From NCBI GenBank assembly GCA_030144725.1, contig JASKMD010000008.1, forward strand, positions 14,608,836-14,672,835: a stretch of 64,000 nt of DNA, read 5' to 3'. Origin of the DNA: Haematococcus lacustris (lineage: Eukaryota; Chlorophyta; Chlorophyceae; Chlamydomonadales; Haematococcaceae). Shown piece by piece: positions 30,951 to 40,249 of the stretch. Positions within the stretch are counted from its first letter, which is position 1. The number at the start of each line of letters is the position of its first letter. The notes under the pieces were generated by a model. It searched no databases. It was not told where the DNA came from and was given only the letters and a program-made list of their open reading frames with translations. The position numbers and the translations under genes are program-made.

Positions 30951-33673
30951 GCAGGAGGAGGCTGAAGCTGCAGCGGATGAAGATGCAGCAAATGCGGTCG
31001 AAGCGGTCGAAGCAGCCGCGGAGCCCGCACCATTGGATCCGCTAAAGGCCACGCCACCAGAGCCTGAGCCTGATGTGAAGCCGGAGCCCACTGTCAAGGA
31101 AGTCAGCTGCGAAATTCTGGCCGCTCCAGGCAAGCTTGTCCAGGATGATGTTGCAGGTGCAGGTAATGGCAACGTCGGGACAGTAACGGAGATCATCGCT
31201 CCTGACCAGGAAGAGCAAGAGCCTTTGGTAAGCCGCGAAGGAGAAGCAAGTCCAGGCACCCCATTTTAAGCACAACCACTGGCCACATTACGGGACTGTT
31301 CTTCGATAAATTACATGCTATTGCATTGTACAGGTTACACAGTGCTGTTGGCATTTCACAGGCAACCCGCATGTTTCTTCCATGTATACTATTTCCCAAC
31401 AATAAGCTGTTGTTGTCTGCTTCCTCTTTCTTGCACACTGCAAGCACTGAGTAGTTGTCCAGCCAGCCAAAAAGCTGCGGCAGCAAGACACCGACTGTCA
31501 CATCCCTTATCTTCCTTTGTTGCTCAGGATTATGAACAAGACGACCCAGAGCCCAGCGCTCCAGACCCAGCCCCAGCAACAGAGCTGCAGCCAGCTGAGG
31601 AGAAGGAGAAAAACCAGGCTTCCTTACAGCAGAGCCAGCCTGAGGTTGCGCCAGAGCAGACTACGCCACCAGTGCAGCCAACGCCTACAGAGCATGCAGC
31701 AGATGAGGAGCCAGGCGGGGAAAGCCAGTCAGGCAGGAAGCGGCGTGCACCCATACCTTCATATCAGCCACGTGACAGAGGCCAAGCCCTTGCAGCTGCA
31801 GCCGCGACCTCTGATGGCGACACACCTGCTTCTGCACACAAGACCCCTCCTGACTTGAAGCTCAGTGCCCAGCGCTCCTCAATTGCTGACCCTGCACCTG
31901 TTGTCAGTGTGCTGCCAAAGCCACTGTCTGTCCCACCAGCGCAGGCCCCTGGCAAGACGCCGGCAGTTGAGGGCTCCGTGCCACCTGCCCCTGATGCTGG
32001 AGGCCCACCTGTCAGCTCCCCAGCTCTTCACATAGGCAATCTGGTCAGGCCCTTCCATGAGTCGCAGCTCACCAAGCTGATAAGCCAGTATGGCACAGTG
32101 TTACACCTGTGGATGCCAACTATTAAGGTGTGCGCAGCGTACACCTGTGGAAGTACGGCCTCACATTGACGAGACACCACTGCTGCCAGCCACATGTGCT
32201 GCCTTCAAAGTGTGTCACAGCCATTGTCTGCCATCTCGTTTGTCAGCAAGCCCTCTCATCGCTCCCAATGTTGGGACTCTCTTGTGACAGCACCGTAATG
32301 TGGCAAACACCACAGCATGTTGCTGTTGTTCACCACGCCCTTTTGCACCCAAGGTGACCCAGGCACATGTGTTTGGTGGTATGCATTGGGTGGAATCAGG
32401 TGTGTGTGTTGCGTTGTTGCTCTGGCGCAGACCCACGCCATTGTGTTGCTGGAGTCGTGCGAGCAGGCCAGCGCCTGCCTAGCCGCGCTGCATGGCCTGA
32501 AATGGCCTCAAGGCTCCCCCAAGCTCCTGGCACTCACATCTATCACTCTAGAGGAGGCCCTGGCTGGCTTGAAGCAGGGCAAGGACTCCAGCATCGACTG
32601 GCCACAGGTCAAAGCAATCTATGCCAGAGCTGCCTCCACCGGCGTACACACCCCGCAGCCATCCCCAGCAGGAGCTGCACGCCCTGATAGAGCCAGCAAG
32701 GCACTGGGTGATGATGAATCTGAGGAGCCAGCAGCAGCAGCAGCAGCAGCAGCAAGTGAGTCACCAGCCTCCCCGGCATCAGCAGCACCATTGCGTCCCC
32801 TGTCTGATCCCTCTCCAGCACCAGCAGCAGCCGCGGGCAAGGTAGCCAGCCCTGAAGCCCCCGTTCAGGCAGCCACTGTCAACCCTGAGGATGCAACAGC
32901 TGGGGCAGCAATGGCAGCCAGCCCCACCCAGGCAACAGGCCCGGCCACCTCCCCCACACCAGCACCCACGCTGGGTGTGGTGGCTGCACGCAAAGCAGCA
33001 ATGGCCGCCGCACGTGAAGCTGCGTTGCTCAATGGGGGCGCCTTTAAGCGCGGTGCGCCAGCAGCGCATGAGGAGCCAGGCAGTAAGCGGCATGCAGGGC
33101 CGTTGGCGCAGGCCATGGCCCCGCCTGAGGACGAGGCGGTGGTGTCATTGGACACACTGTTCCGCAAGACAACGGCCAAGCCGCAGCTGTATTGGCTGCC
33201 CCTGACAACAGAGCAGGTGCGATTGCAGGTTCCTGCTCAGCTGGGTTTTTCAGCTGGGTTTGACAGCGGGGCGTTGTAGCTCTGGCAGTTGTAGGTTGGA
33301 GGCATGTGTGGGTTGCAGTGGGGCACAGGGAACACAAGTCAAGGTTATAGGGACAGCTAGACATCCCTGCAAGGTAGGATGAGATATGCTGCACAACGAC
33401 AGATGGGCTGTGTGCATGTGATGGGTGCAGTATGGGCGTAAGAGAGGAATGCCTGTTACCAGGGAGTGAGAGTGTGGTGCTGACTTGCAGGTGGCAATGA
33501 AGCACAGGCGCGAGGCAGACTTGCAGCGTTTGCAGGCCATGCGGGCATCATTGGAGTTCCCTCATCCAGTCAATGGTTGGCCGACTGGCCCTGCAGGACC
33601 AATGCGCCGCATGTCCCCGCCTCAGGCAGGCCATGGCGAGAGAGTGTTGGACCAGTATCGGGGCAGAAGATGA
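30739..33673 (+). CDS. ACINUS: ACINUS-like SAP/RRM splicing factor
   Basis: Exons 30739-30879, 30955-31227, 31528-32127, 32431-33216 and 33491-33673 all join in phase 0 at GT-AG sites and give 660 residues, close to plant ACINUS. Residues 10-46 are a SAP DNA/RNA-binding domain (LKVTQLKDELKARGLSTVGL). A disordered Glu/Pro/Ala stretch follows. The RRM starts near residue 303 (LHIGNLVRPFHESQLTKLIS, GTVLHLWMPTIK/THAIVLLES) and is split by an intron. An Ala-rich region leads to the RSB motif at about 575-603 (LDTLFRKTTAKPQLYWLPLT, then TEQVAMK), which in known ACINUS proteins binds RNPS1 and SAP18 in the nuclear ASAP complex tied to splicing and the exon junction. SAP, RRM and RSB in this order are diagnostic. 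An upstream in-frame start exists at 30631. Its first exon and promoter are duplicated in inverted orientation 7 kb away. Confidence 0.9.
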
Positions 33674-34147
33674 ATGAAACCGATGCTGGAGATTGGGACG
33701 ATGTAGGGATGTGGGGGATGGGGTTGGACGCGTGTCTTCATCACCCTTGTCTAAAGAGGTCTGTGGACTGGCATGGTGTTGGCTGCGGCTGGAAGCTGCG
33801 GCTGGTGGCTGCATGGTGTTGGACACCCTGTGGTGCTAGTCTAGGCAATGCAAGGTGCAGGTTAGGTGCTAGGTGAGCCAGGTGCAGCAACAACGCCAGC
33901 GTTCTTGCCTTCATGTAGTATCGGCCTGTCGAGCTGGCAACCATCCCATCGGAGATCAGTAATGTTGTTGTTGTTTTCGCCCCTTGGCAACAGATTGTGG
34001 GGTCTCCTGAATCCCACAGCCCTCATGCTACACCAAAGGGGCATGCAGTGGTGCTACAGGGTAGGTGGCCTTGGGCAGAAATTGGCCCGGTCGACACGGC
34101 AGCTGGACACACTGCGTGGTTCGGCCCAATCGCTGGTTGCCCGCACG
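33674..34147. repeat. ACINUS 3' flank; repeated at 63235-63520, with a Fanzor end scrap
   Basis: 33700-33940 is the reverse complement of 63290-63520 with moderate divergence. 34000-34035 (CTCCTGAATCCCACAGCCCT) matches the outer 3' end of the Fanzor elements. Between them lies about 60 bp containing GTTGTTGTTGTTTTCG that is absent from the other copy. Confidence 0.65.
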
Positions 34148-36631
34148 ATGAGCTTCGACATCGGAGCTAGCTCACCCTTCCAAATCGGAGGCCACAGAGG
34201 GTGAAGCCCTGCTCATCATTACGCAGCCCGTCATTATCCACAGCTATCTCGAGCACACCTTCTAATGCAGGTGCGGCGAGAACCTCTGGGCCATCGGGCT
34301 GACTGAATCCAGCCCTGTCATCATCCCGCAGCACCGTGAAAACACTATCAAGAGCTTCCAGAGGGCTGTTGAGCTTGGCGTGTCCTTTGTGGAGTTCGAT
34401 GTGCAGGTGGGACCCTGGCAACACACCGGATGGGTGAGGGAAGGGAGGGGGTGGGGTGCAGCAACCCTGGACCATGTGCAAGGACATTTGTCAGCTGAAG
34501 GGGGGCTGGGTTGAGAGTGGGGCTTCAGTCCTCCATAGGGTGGCTTGCAACCAGCAAGCTCACGCTCCTGGGTGTCAGGATTCAACGTGAAGGACTACAA
34601 GAGCTCACACTTCTGGGTTTTGAAGTTCCATGTGGTGTGGGTAGTGTGGCTAGTCAAGGATGGACAGTTGGCTGCTTTCCCGGTTAGCATGCCAGCATGG
34701 AGTGATAGGTGCATTCAGGGGGAGCTGGCAGCACCTAGCACGCTCTCCCATGAGCACTACCAGGCCACCATTTGGCTGTAGGGGGTCCGGGTGTTATGTG
34801 ATGCCTTAACGTATGAATGACGTATGAATGACGTAGGAAGTAAGAATCTCAACCCCAGCCTCAGCCCTTGGACATCTGCTGCGAAAGTTGCTTGCATGCA
34901 GGAGCAGGAGTCGTGCCTGTTGGTCATGCAAGCTGCCACAATGCCCTCACAGGTCACTCAAGATGGGCTCCCTGTGTTGTGGCATGACGACCAGGTGGTG
35001 ATGCCCAGCACAGCATGCGAGGTCAAGGACCTGAGCTCACAGCAATTCAAGCAGCTAGTGGTGCCAAGCGGGGCTGGTGAGTCATGGGGTTGACCCACAA
35101 GCCACTGCACACACCAAGCCACCAGGCACAGCTGCTGGGCATGCATTGGGCCAAGGGAGGGGTTGAGGCAGGCAAGCCGATGTCAGGCGCGGTGGTCTCA
35201 TTACCTCATCTTGCTCCCTGCCCGCCATTTACTCCTTGACTGTCGTGGGGCTGGTGTGGCCAAACAGAGTTTGTCATGACTGACTACATGAGGGCAAACT
35301 GCATACGCACGACCCAGTCATGAGTCAGCCTGCTGGCAGCAAGTGGTGTGCATGCTCGCTGCCTGTCTTGTGTCGTCCAGGATCAACACCGCTGCAGCGC
35401 CTATTCCGCAGTAAAGCCGGAGCTGAGAAGCGGCTGCTGCCCTGGGTTTGCCAGGAAGAGGACAGCTTGCCCAGCTTGCAAGAAGTCTTCCAAGTAGGGC
35501 ATGATGGCAGACCACCCATCAGCCGTCTGTTTAGCCTGTCCACTGGCGCCCTACCATCAACTAGGGGCTTACCACCCTGGCTGCCACCAGCAGGCAAGCT
35601 CTGCACAGCGTGCCTGTAGCCCTGACTGCAGGCCATGCCACCGCACATCGGCTTTGATGTGGAGGTGAGCAAGGGCAGGCTCCATGATCAGCATGCTGGG
35701 ATGTGTTGTCTGCATGAGCAAGGAAAGGCAAGAAATAGTTGTTGCACCTGCACCAAGGATCCGATGCTGATAAGTCGAGGGCAGTTATGAGGGGGTGCCA
35801 GGCTGGAGCATAGCAGGCCCTGCTGTTCTTTGCATGGTGCATGTCAGGTGAAGATGACGCAGGGACCTGAAGTTATGACCCCACCAGAGGAGGTCACACG
35901 GGTGGTGCAGCCCATCATGGCATGCGTGGACGCAGCGACAGCAACAGTGCCCCGTCCAGTCATGTGGTCGTCCTTTGACCCAGACGTCTGTCTGGCACTG
36001 GTTCAGGGGCAAAGCAGGTAGGCAGGTACGGCGGCCGGGTAGCTGGGGTGGCACAGCAGCCAAGGGAGAAGAAGTGAGGTCTACAGGCTTTGTGCGTGCG
36101 AAACTGCAGGCACCCCGTCATGTTCCTGTCGGGCTGTGGCTTGTACCCCCATATCGACCCTCGACGCACCAGCATCCCCGCCGCCTTGGACTTCGCTCGC
36201 CAACACGCGCTGGCAGGTCAGGTTGCGAGCTGTAGCTGTAGCAAGGGGTTGGTGGTGCGTTGCGTATGTGACATAGGGTGTGAGAGACAGGGTCTGGGGA
36301 GGGTGTACTCGGCCGCGGCGGACGACAGACGGCCAGGTGGATTGGACAAGGGCCGGCGGCGGCGGTGAAAGAGCGGCGAGGGATGATGCGCTCCGCTCTG
36401 CATTCTAGTGTCGCCTGCGCCGCGTGTTCCGCAGGCGTGGTAGTGCCGGCATCGGTTGTCATGTCCCAGCCTGACCTGGTGGCGCAGGCTCGGGCGCTGT
36501 CCCTCGCCGTGATGACATACGGTTTGGACAATGACCAGCCCGACTGCGTGCGGCAGCAGAAGGAGTGGGGCGTGCAAGCAGCGATCTGCGACGATGTGGC
36601 CTGCGTGCTGCCGGCGCTTGTAGGTGTTTGA
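34148..36631 (+). CDS. GDPD: glycerophosphodiester phosphodiesterase (GDPD family)
   Basis: Eight exons join in frame: 34148-34200, 34271-34406, 34953-35076, 35381-35493, 35632-35664, 35848-36017, 36110-36216 and 36435-36631. They give 310 residues, the usual size of a cytosolic single-domain GDPD. The enzyme hydrolyses deacylated phospholipids (glycerophosphodiesters) to glycerol-3-phosphate and alcohol, as in phosphate recycling. Catalytic blocks are present in order: GGHRGCGEN (His and Arg, metal-site Glu), RENTIKSFQ, FVEFDVQVTQDGLPVLWHDD (Glu, Asp, second His), a Lys in GFDVEVKM, SSFDPDV, and near the end TYGLDNDQPDCV and GVQAAICDDV. No signal peptide or membrane segment is seen, though the start could lie slightly upstream because the frame is open there. 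Intron 2 (34407-34952) is long and contains an open stretch I could not assign. Confidence 0.92.
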
Positions 36632-36782
36632 CCGGACACAAATGCAAACATCGGGTCATGAGACGTCGTGTAATTCAAACTTTGGAAGTGAAAGGATTAC
36701 AGCACGGCATGCCAGAAGGAGGTGTACGACAAGCCAGAAGAGGCGAAGCAAGCAGTACGCAACGTCTGAACCCTACAGCCAT

Positions 36783-36850
36783 CTGCAACGCGAGGCAGCA
36801 ACATATACTAAGGATTTTCGTGTTTGTCACACACATGTCTACACACATAC
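36783..36850 (-). repeat. scrap of a Fanzor 5' leader
   Basis: GCAACGCGAGGCAGC(A)ACATATACTAAGGATT...GTCACACACA matches 43155-43220, just upstream of the intact Fanzor start codon, in the same orientation. No Fanzor coding follows. Confidence 0.7.
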
Positions 36851-37023
36851 CCACACATGACCTCAAATTCCGGTGTGCCAATCTCAGCTCAGCTCAGATC
36901 TTTGCAACAGTCTAGTCGAGTGCAACTAGGAGCGGGGGACACATCTCCAGTCCTTGTTCAATTAGATTAGTGGCGCAGCATCAACAAGCGCGACATGTTC
37001 CATGCCCTGCTCATCATCACGCA

Positions 37024-37088
37024 GACTTGAAGCTCAATGCCCAGCGCTCCACAATTGCTGACCCTGCACCTGCTGTCAGTGTGCTGCC
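37024..37088 (+). repeat. 65 bp duplicate of ACINUS exon 3
   Basis: GACTTGAAGCTCAATGCCCA...GTCAGTGTGCTGCCA matches 31852-31917 with four or five substitutions. It is an isolated exon fragment with no flanking similarity. Confidence 0.75.
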
Positions 37089-39389
37089 AATTGCTGAAGT
37101 GTCACTACCAATGCCATTATCACTATCAAAGAGGAGAAGCGCCGTCTGGGGAGGAAGGGAAAAGAAACCCACACAGAACGGCACAACCAACGTCCAAAAA
37201 AACAAGGTCTACAAATACCCACCCGCTAATCAACGCCCCGAACGATTCAACACACCCCATTAAAGCACCCCCCGCATGCGAAGCATTACGGCCGCAGCAA
37301 GCTTGACGCCCACGGGGCCGGGCTCAACTAGCTTATACCCTTAAGAGGCAGAGGAGGCCCTGAACTTCAGGCTGAGGTTTAGACCAAACCTACCTGAAAC
37401 TAATAGGCCCTGGCCGCCCCCACCCAAACCCTAACCAACCTGACAACAGGCCCAGCCCCTCCGAAATCAATGGCCGCACCCGCCTTCCAAACCTCCTCCA
37501 CAACCCTGGTTATAACGCTCTACAGCCCGAGCGATTGCGGCAGTCCCTGTGCCTTGTCCAGCGTCTGAACTTCACAACCCTTATTATAAAATACATCGAC
37601 GATATAGCCCGCGTCCCTTTGTGTGCCCCCACCTCCCTCACTGCTCACTGCCACCAGCTGCCAGCTCCTGGGGTGCGTGCTATGCCGGGCACTGCAAGGC
37701 CGGGGCCTTGATGCCAGGCGTGCAGGTGCCTGCAAGCACAAGGCCATTGTGACGAGACATGATAAGCATGATAAGCAGGCTAAGGGAGGTCTGCATTCAC
37801 TGCTCCGGCCATCAGCCGCTGGGCTGCTTAGCACAGGTGATAGCTTGGTCAGTGACGCGATCGTGCGTGGCTGGGGGTGATACACTGGCGTATGGATTCA
37901 GCAGTGGCTCATGTCATGATGCTCAGGCAAGCCTTTTGCTGCACACCTTTTCCCTGTGAGCACCTAATGAAACCCTGTGGATTCAAGCTGTGCACCCGGA
38001 CCCCCCTGCCAACTCAACAGCAGGGAGGGATGCCTCATGGTCCATCACAGGGGCATAGTCTTCCAGCGGTTTGCAACGCCCGACTCATTTCTCAAACCCA
38101 GGAAGCTATGCCCTGCCCTCCTACAGGCCAGAAGCCGTAGGTGCCCTGCCTCTGCACAACCCCCTCCACTACTTTGTCCTCTTCCTGGGTATAACGACCG
38201 CTGCTACTACCCCTGCCTACCCTGCACATTCCTTTGGAGACTGGCTTGTGTCCACCCCGGCCCAGCCCACTCAGAGCAACTACTTCTACCCTAGCCCCGC
38301 TGCAGGTGCTCACCTGCGGGGATTGAGATGTCCTTGAAGTTGCACTTGCTGGCAAGGGCGCTAGTTACTGTGAGCAGGGAAGCAAGGAGCAGGGCATAGG
38401 CCAGGACATCCAAATCCGAACAACACAGCCATGCCTTGACTGGTTCTCAACACCTGGGTACTGGCATTCTCAGCCTACGTCACAAGTAATTAAGGTGTGA
38501 CGCCATTAGCCAAAGTTTCAGTCCCTGCATGCACCAGGCCTGCAGACGGCCTGCCCATGACTCCATGCCACCTGCTACCAAGACAACCACCTGTGGGCCT
38601 AGCTTCCTACACAATCAGATACATTCAGATACATACACCAGATACATACAGATAGTCCAGCAAACAGGAGGGCAGGGGCTCTGCCAGCGAGTCCTGCGCC
38701 AGCCTGGCAGGCAAGCCACCCACTCTGTGCGCCTGAGGCAGCGTCAATGCCCGCAACTTGAGCGACCAGCCCAACCAGGTTTGTATTGCAAAGGCAGGTC
38801 TGCAGGTAGGCACGGTCCCACAGGGCACACAGCCAAGTCACCAGCTGGCAGGCACACTTGGGGCATAGTTGAGCGCATCGCTAGTCACTGGATGTGTCCT
38901 AGGTGCTAGCACCAAACCAGGCTAGCACCGCATCAGACTGGCTAGCGCCATGCTGCAGTGCTGTGCCTTCCTTGAGGGAGCATTCCCTGATATTTCATAG
39001 TCTTTGCATGTCGCTTCCTTGATACAGTGCCAAACCTGCCTACTGACAATGCCTGGCTGCAGCTGACACGGCGTTGCTGGCAAGTGGCTGGATGTGGGTT
39101 ACAAGCATCGTAAATTGGCTCGCAAGATCGCTCGCAAGATCGCTCACTGTTGCTGCGAAGGAGCACGCAGCCCTGCAGCAACCAGCGCTGGGGGCCAACT
39201 CGGCCAAGGCAACCGGTCCCTTGCCATTGGCGGCAGCAGTCTTGACGACGGTTGAGATGGCGGTGATGTCCGTGGAGCTCTGCGGACACGGGACCACACA
39301 CCAGCGACGCAATGCAGCGTGAAGCCAGCGTAGGAAGCGTACGCGGTTAGGCGGCTGCGCCGTGTCGCAACATATGCCTGGGCCGCCCA
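37089..39389. other. unassigned intergenic stretch
   Basis: A plus-strand frame around 38095-38310 (GSYALPSYRPEAVGALPLHN, PLHYFVLFLGITTAATTPAY, then HSFGDWLVSTPAQPTQSN) has coding-like composition and ends near a CTGCAGG site, but no start, partner exons or family were found. A minus-strand frame at 39040-39389 may be the 3' part of the secreted-protein gene whose first exons lie just to the right. The rest shows no recognisable gene. Confidence 0.35.
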
Positions 39390-39689
39390 TCACGGCGAGC
39401 TGCCGACAGGCTCTGCTGCAGCAGGCGCAGCGAAACACACCGCGACGCTAGGGGGCGCGCCGAGGGTGGTCAGGGCTTTGGCGAGCTCCGCGCTGCAGGC
39501 CTGCTGCAGGGAGATCGCACCAGTAAGGCACTCGGGAGGAAGGCTGGACACGTCCTGAGAGGAGACAAGCCCTGCGGCCCACAGGGAGCGGCGTGACTTG
39601 AGTGCCTTCGTGACGGGCGCTTAATACGACAATCAAGGCTCACCCGCGCACAACAGACCGACCAAAACGGAAAACAACGAGCGGGACAT
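39390..39689 (-). CDS. small secreted Cys-containing protein, tentative model
   Basis: Exon 1 (39689-39644) encodes the signal peptide MSRSLFSVLVGLLCAG. It splices at CG/GTGAGC to exon 2 (39571 onward), restoring frame as GLVSSQDVSSLPPECLTGAI and SLQQACSAELAKALTTLGAP. Read straight on it stops at 39390, giving about 75 residues with three cysteines. A further splice near GTCGCG/GTGTGT could instead join a downstream cysteine-rich segment (MGGPGICCDTAQPPN) ending near 39040. The exported N-terminus is the firm part. Promoter plus first exon are duplicated at 43435-43775, on the other side of the Fanzor element. Confidence 0.45.
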
Positions 39690-39998
39690 GGCGAATGGAT
39701 GGAGTGCGGAGAACGGGATTTCGATGTCCAAGATGGTTGCGAGGTCCGCCTGAGACGTATGGCAGCGCTGAGAGGTGCATAAATTGCATGAGTGACCAGC
39801 AAAGTCCTGGGAAAGCCCAACATTCACATGAATGACCAAGAGGTCGCCTACGCCACAGAAGGCCCATTGAGAAACACACACTAGCCTATGCTGTACGACC
39901 CTAGAGCAGTAGCCTGATAGCTCATATGAAGTACCCTCCTAAAACCGCCCCTGCCCCTGCCCCTGCCCTGCCCCTGCCCCAGCCCCAGCCCCAGCCCC
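39671..39998. repeat. direct repeat 1 flanking the intact Fanzor element
   Basis: Contains AAAACAACGAGCGGGACATGG ... CATAAATTGCATGAGTGACC ... and ends in (CCCCTG)n(CCCCAG)n. It matches 43435-43775 over about 330 bp at over 90 percent. It corresponds to the promoter and first exon of the secreted-protein gene. Confidence 0.9.
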
Positions 39999-40014
39999 GA
40001 AAAACAACGACAAC

Positions 40015-40249
40015 TCCTGAACCCCACAGCCCTCATGCCACACCAAAATAAAGCATGAGTTGGAATCGAACCGGGCTGCGAGTTCATCATTGTAAAGGCT
40101 ACCGACAGTGTGCCTACTGCCCACTTCAGCTCAGCCTTCTGGTGTGTGTGCCTGTTGCTAGAGCCCTAGTAGCTCAAAGCCACACACATCCCCTTTGTGA
40201 GGGGTTTTATGGGTTTTTTTATGTTGGGATTGTCTTGAGCTGTAGCTGG
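40015..40249 (-). ncRNA. candidate Fanzor guide-RNA region, copy F1
   Basis: This is the non-coding DNA between the Fanzor stop codon and the element edge. It matches 63037-63270 with only about ten differences, although the protein gene of that copy is dead. It contains a hairpin CCCCTCACAAAGGGG (40190-40204), a second potential pairing around GAGCTACTAGGGCTCT, and a tRNA B-box-like GGTTCGATTCC (near 40064). In TnpB and Fanzor systems the guide RNA typically arises from the 3' end of the gene and adjacent element terminus, so position and conservation fit. There is no direct evidence of transcription. Confidence 0.45.

Noticed and set aside
34545..34781. Open stretch KDYKSSHFWVLKFH... in GDPD intron 2
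   Set aside because: The flanking exons join directly to rebuild VEFDVQVTQDG, so it is not an exon of that gene, and no family was recognised.
40020..40085. tRNA gene suggested by GGTTCGATTCC on the minus strand
   Set aside because: Only the B-box-like word is present; the T-stem does not pair beyond two bases and no acceptor or anticodon stem can be drawn.
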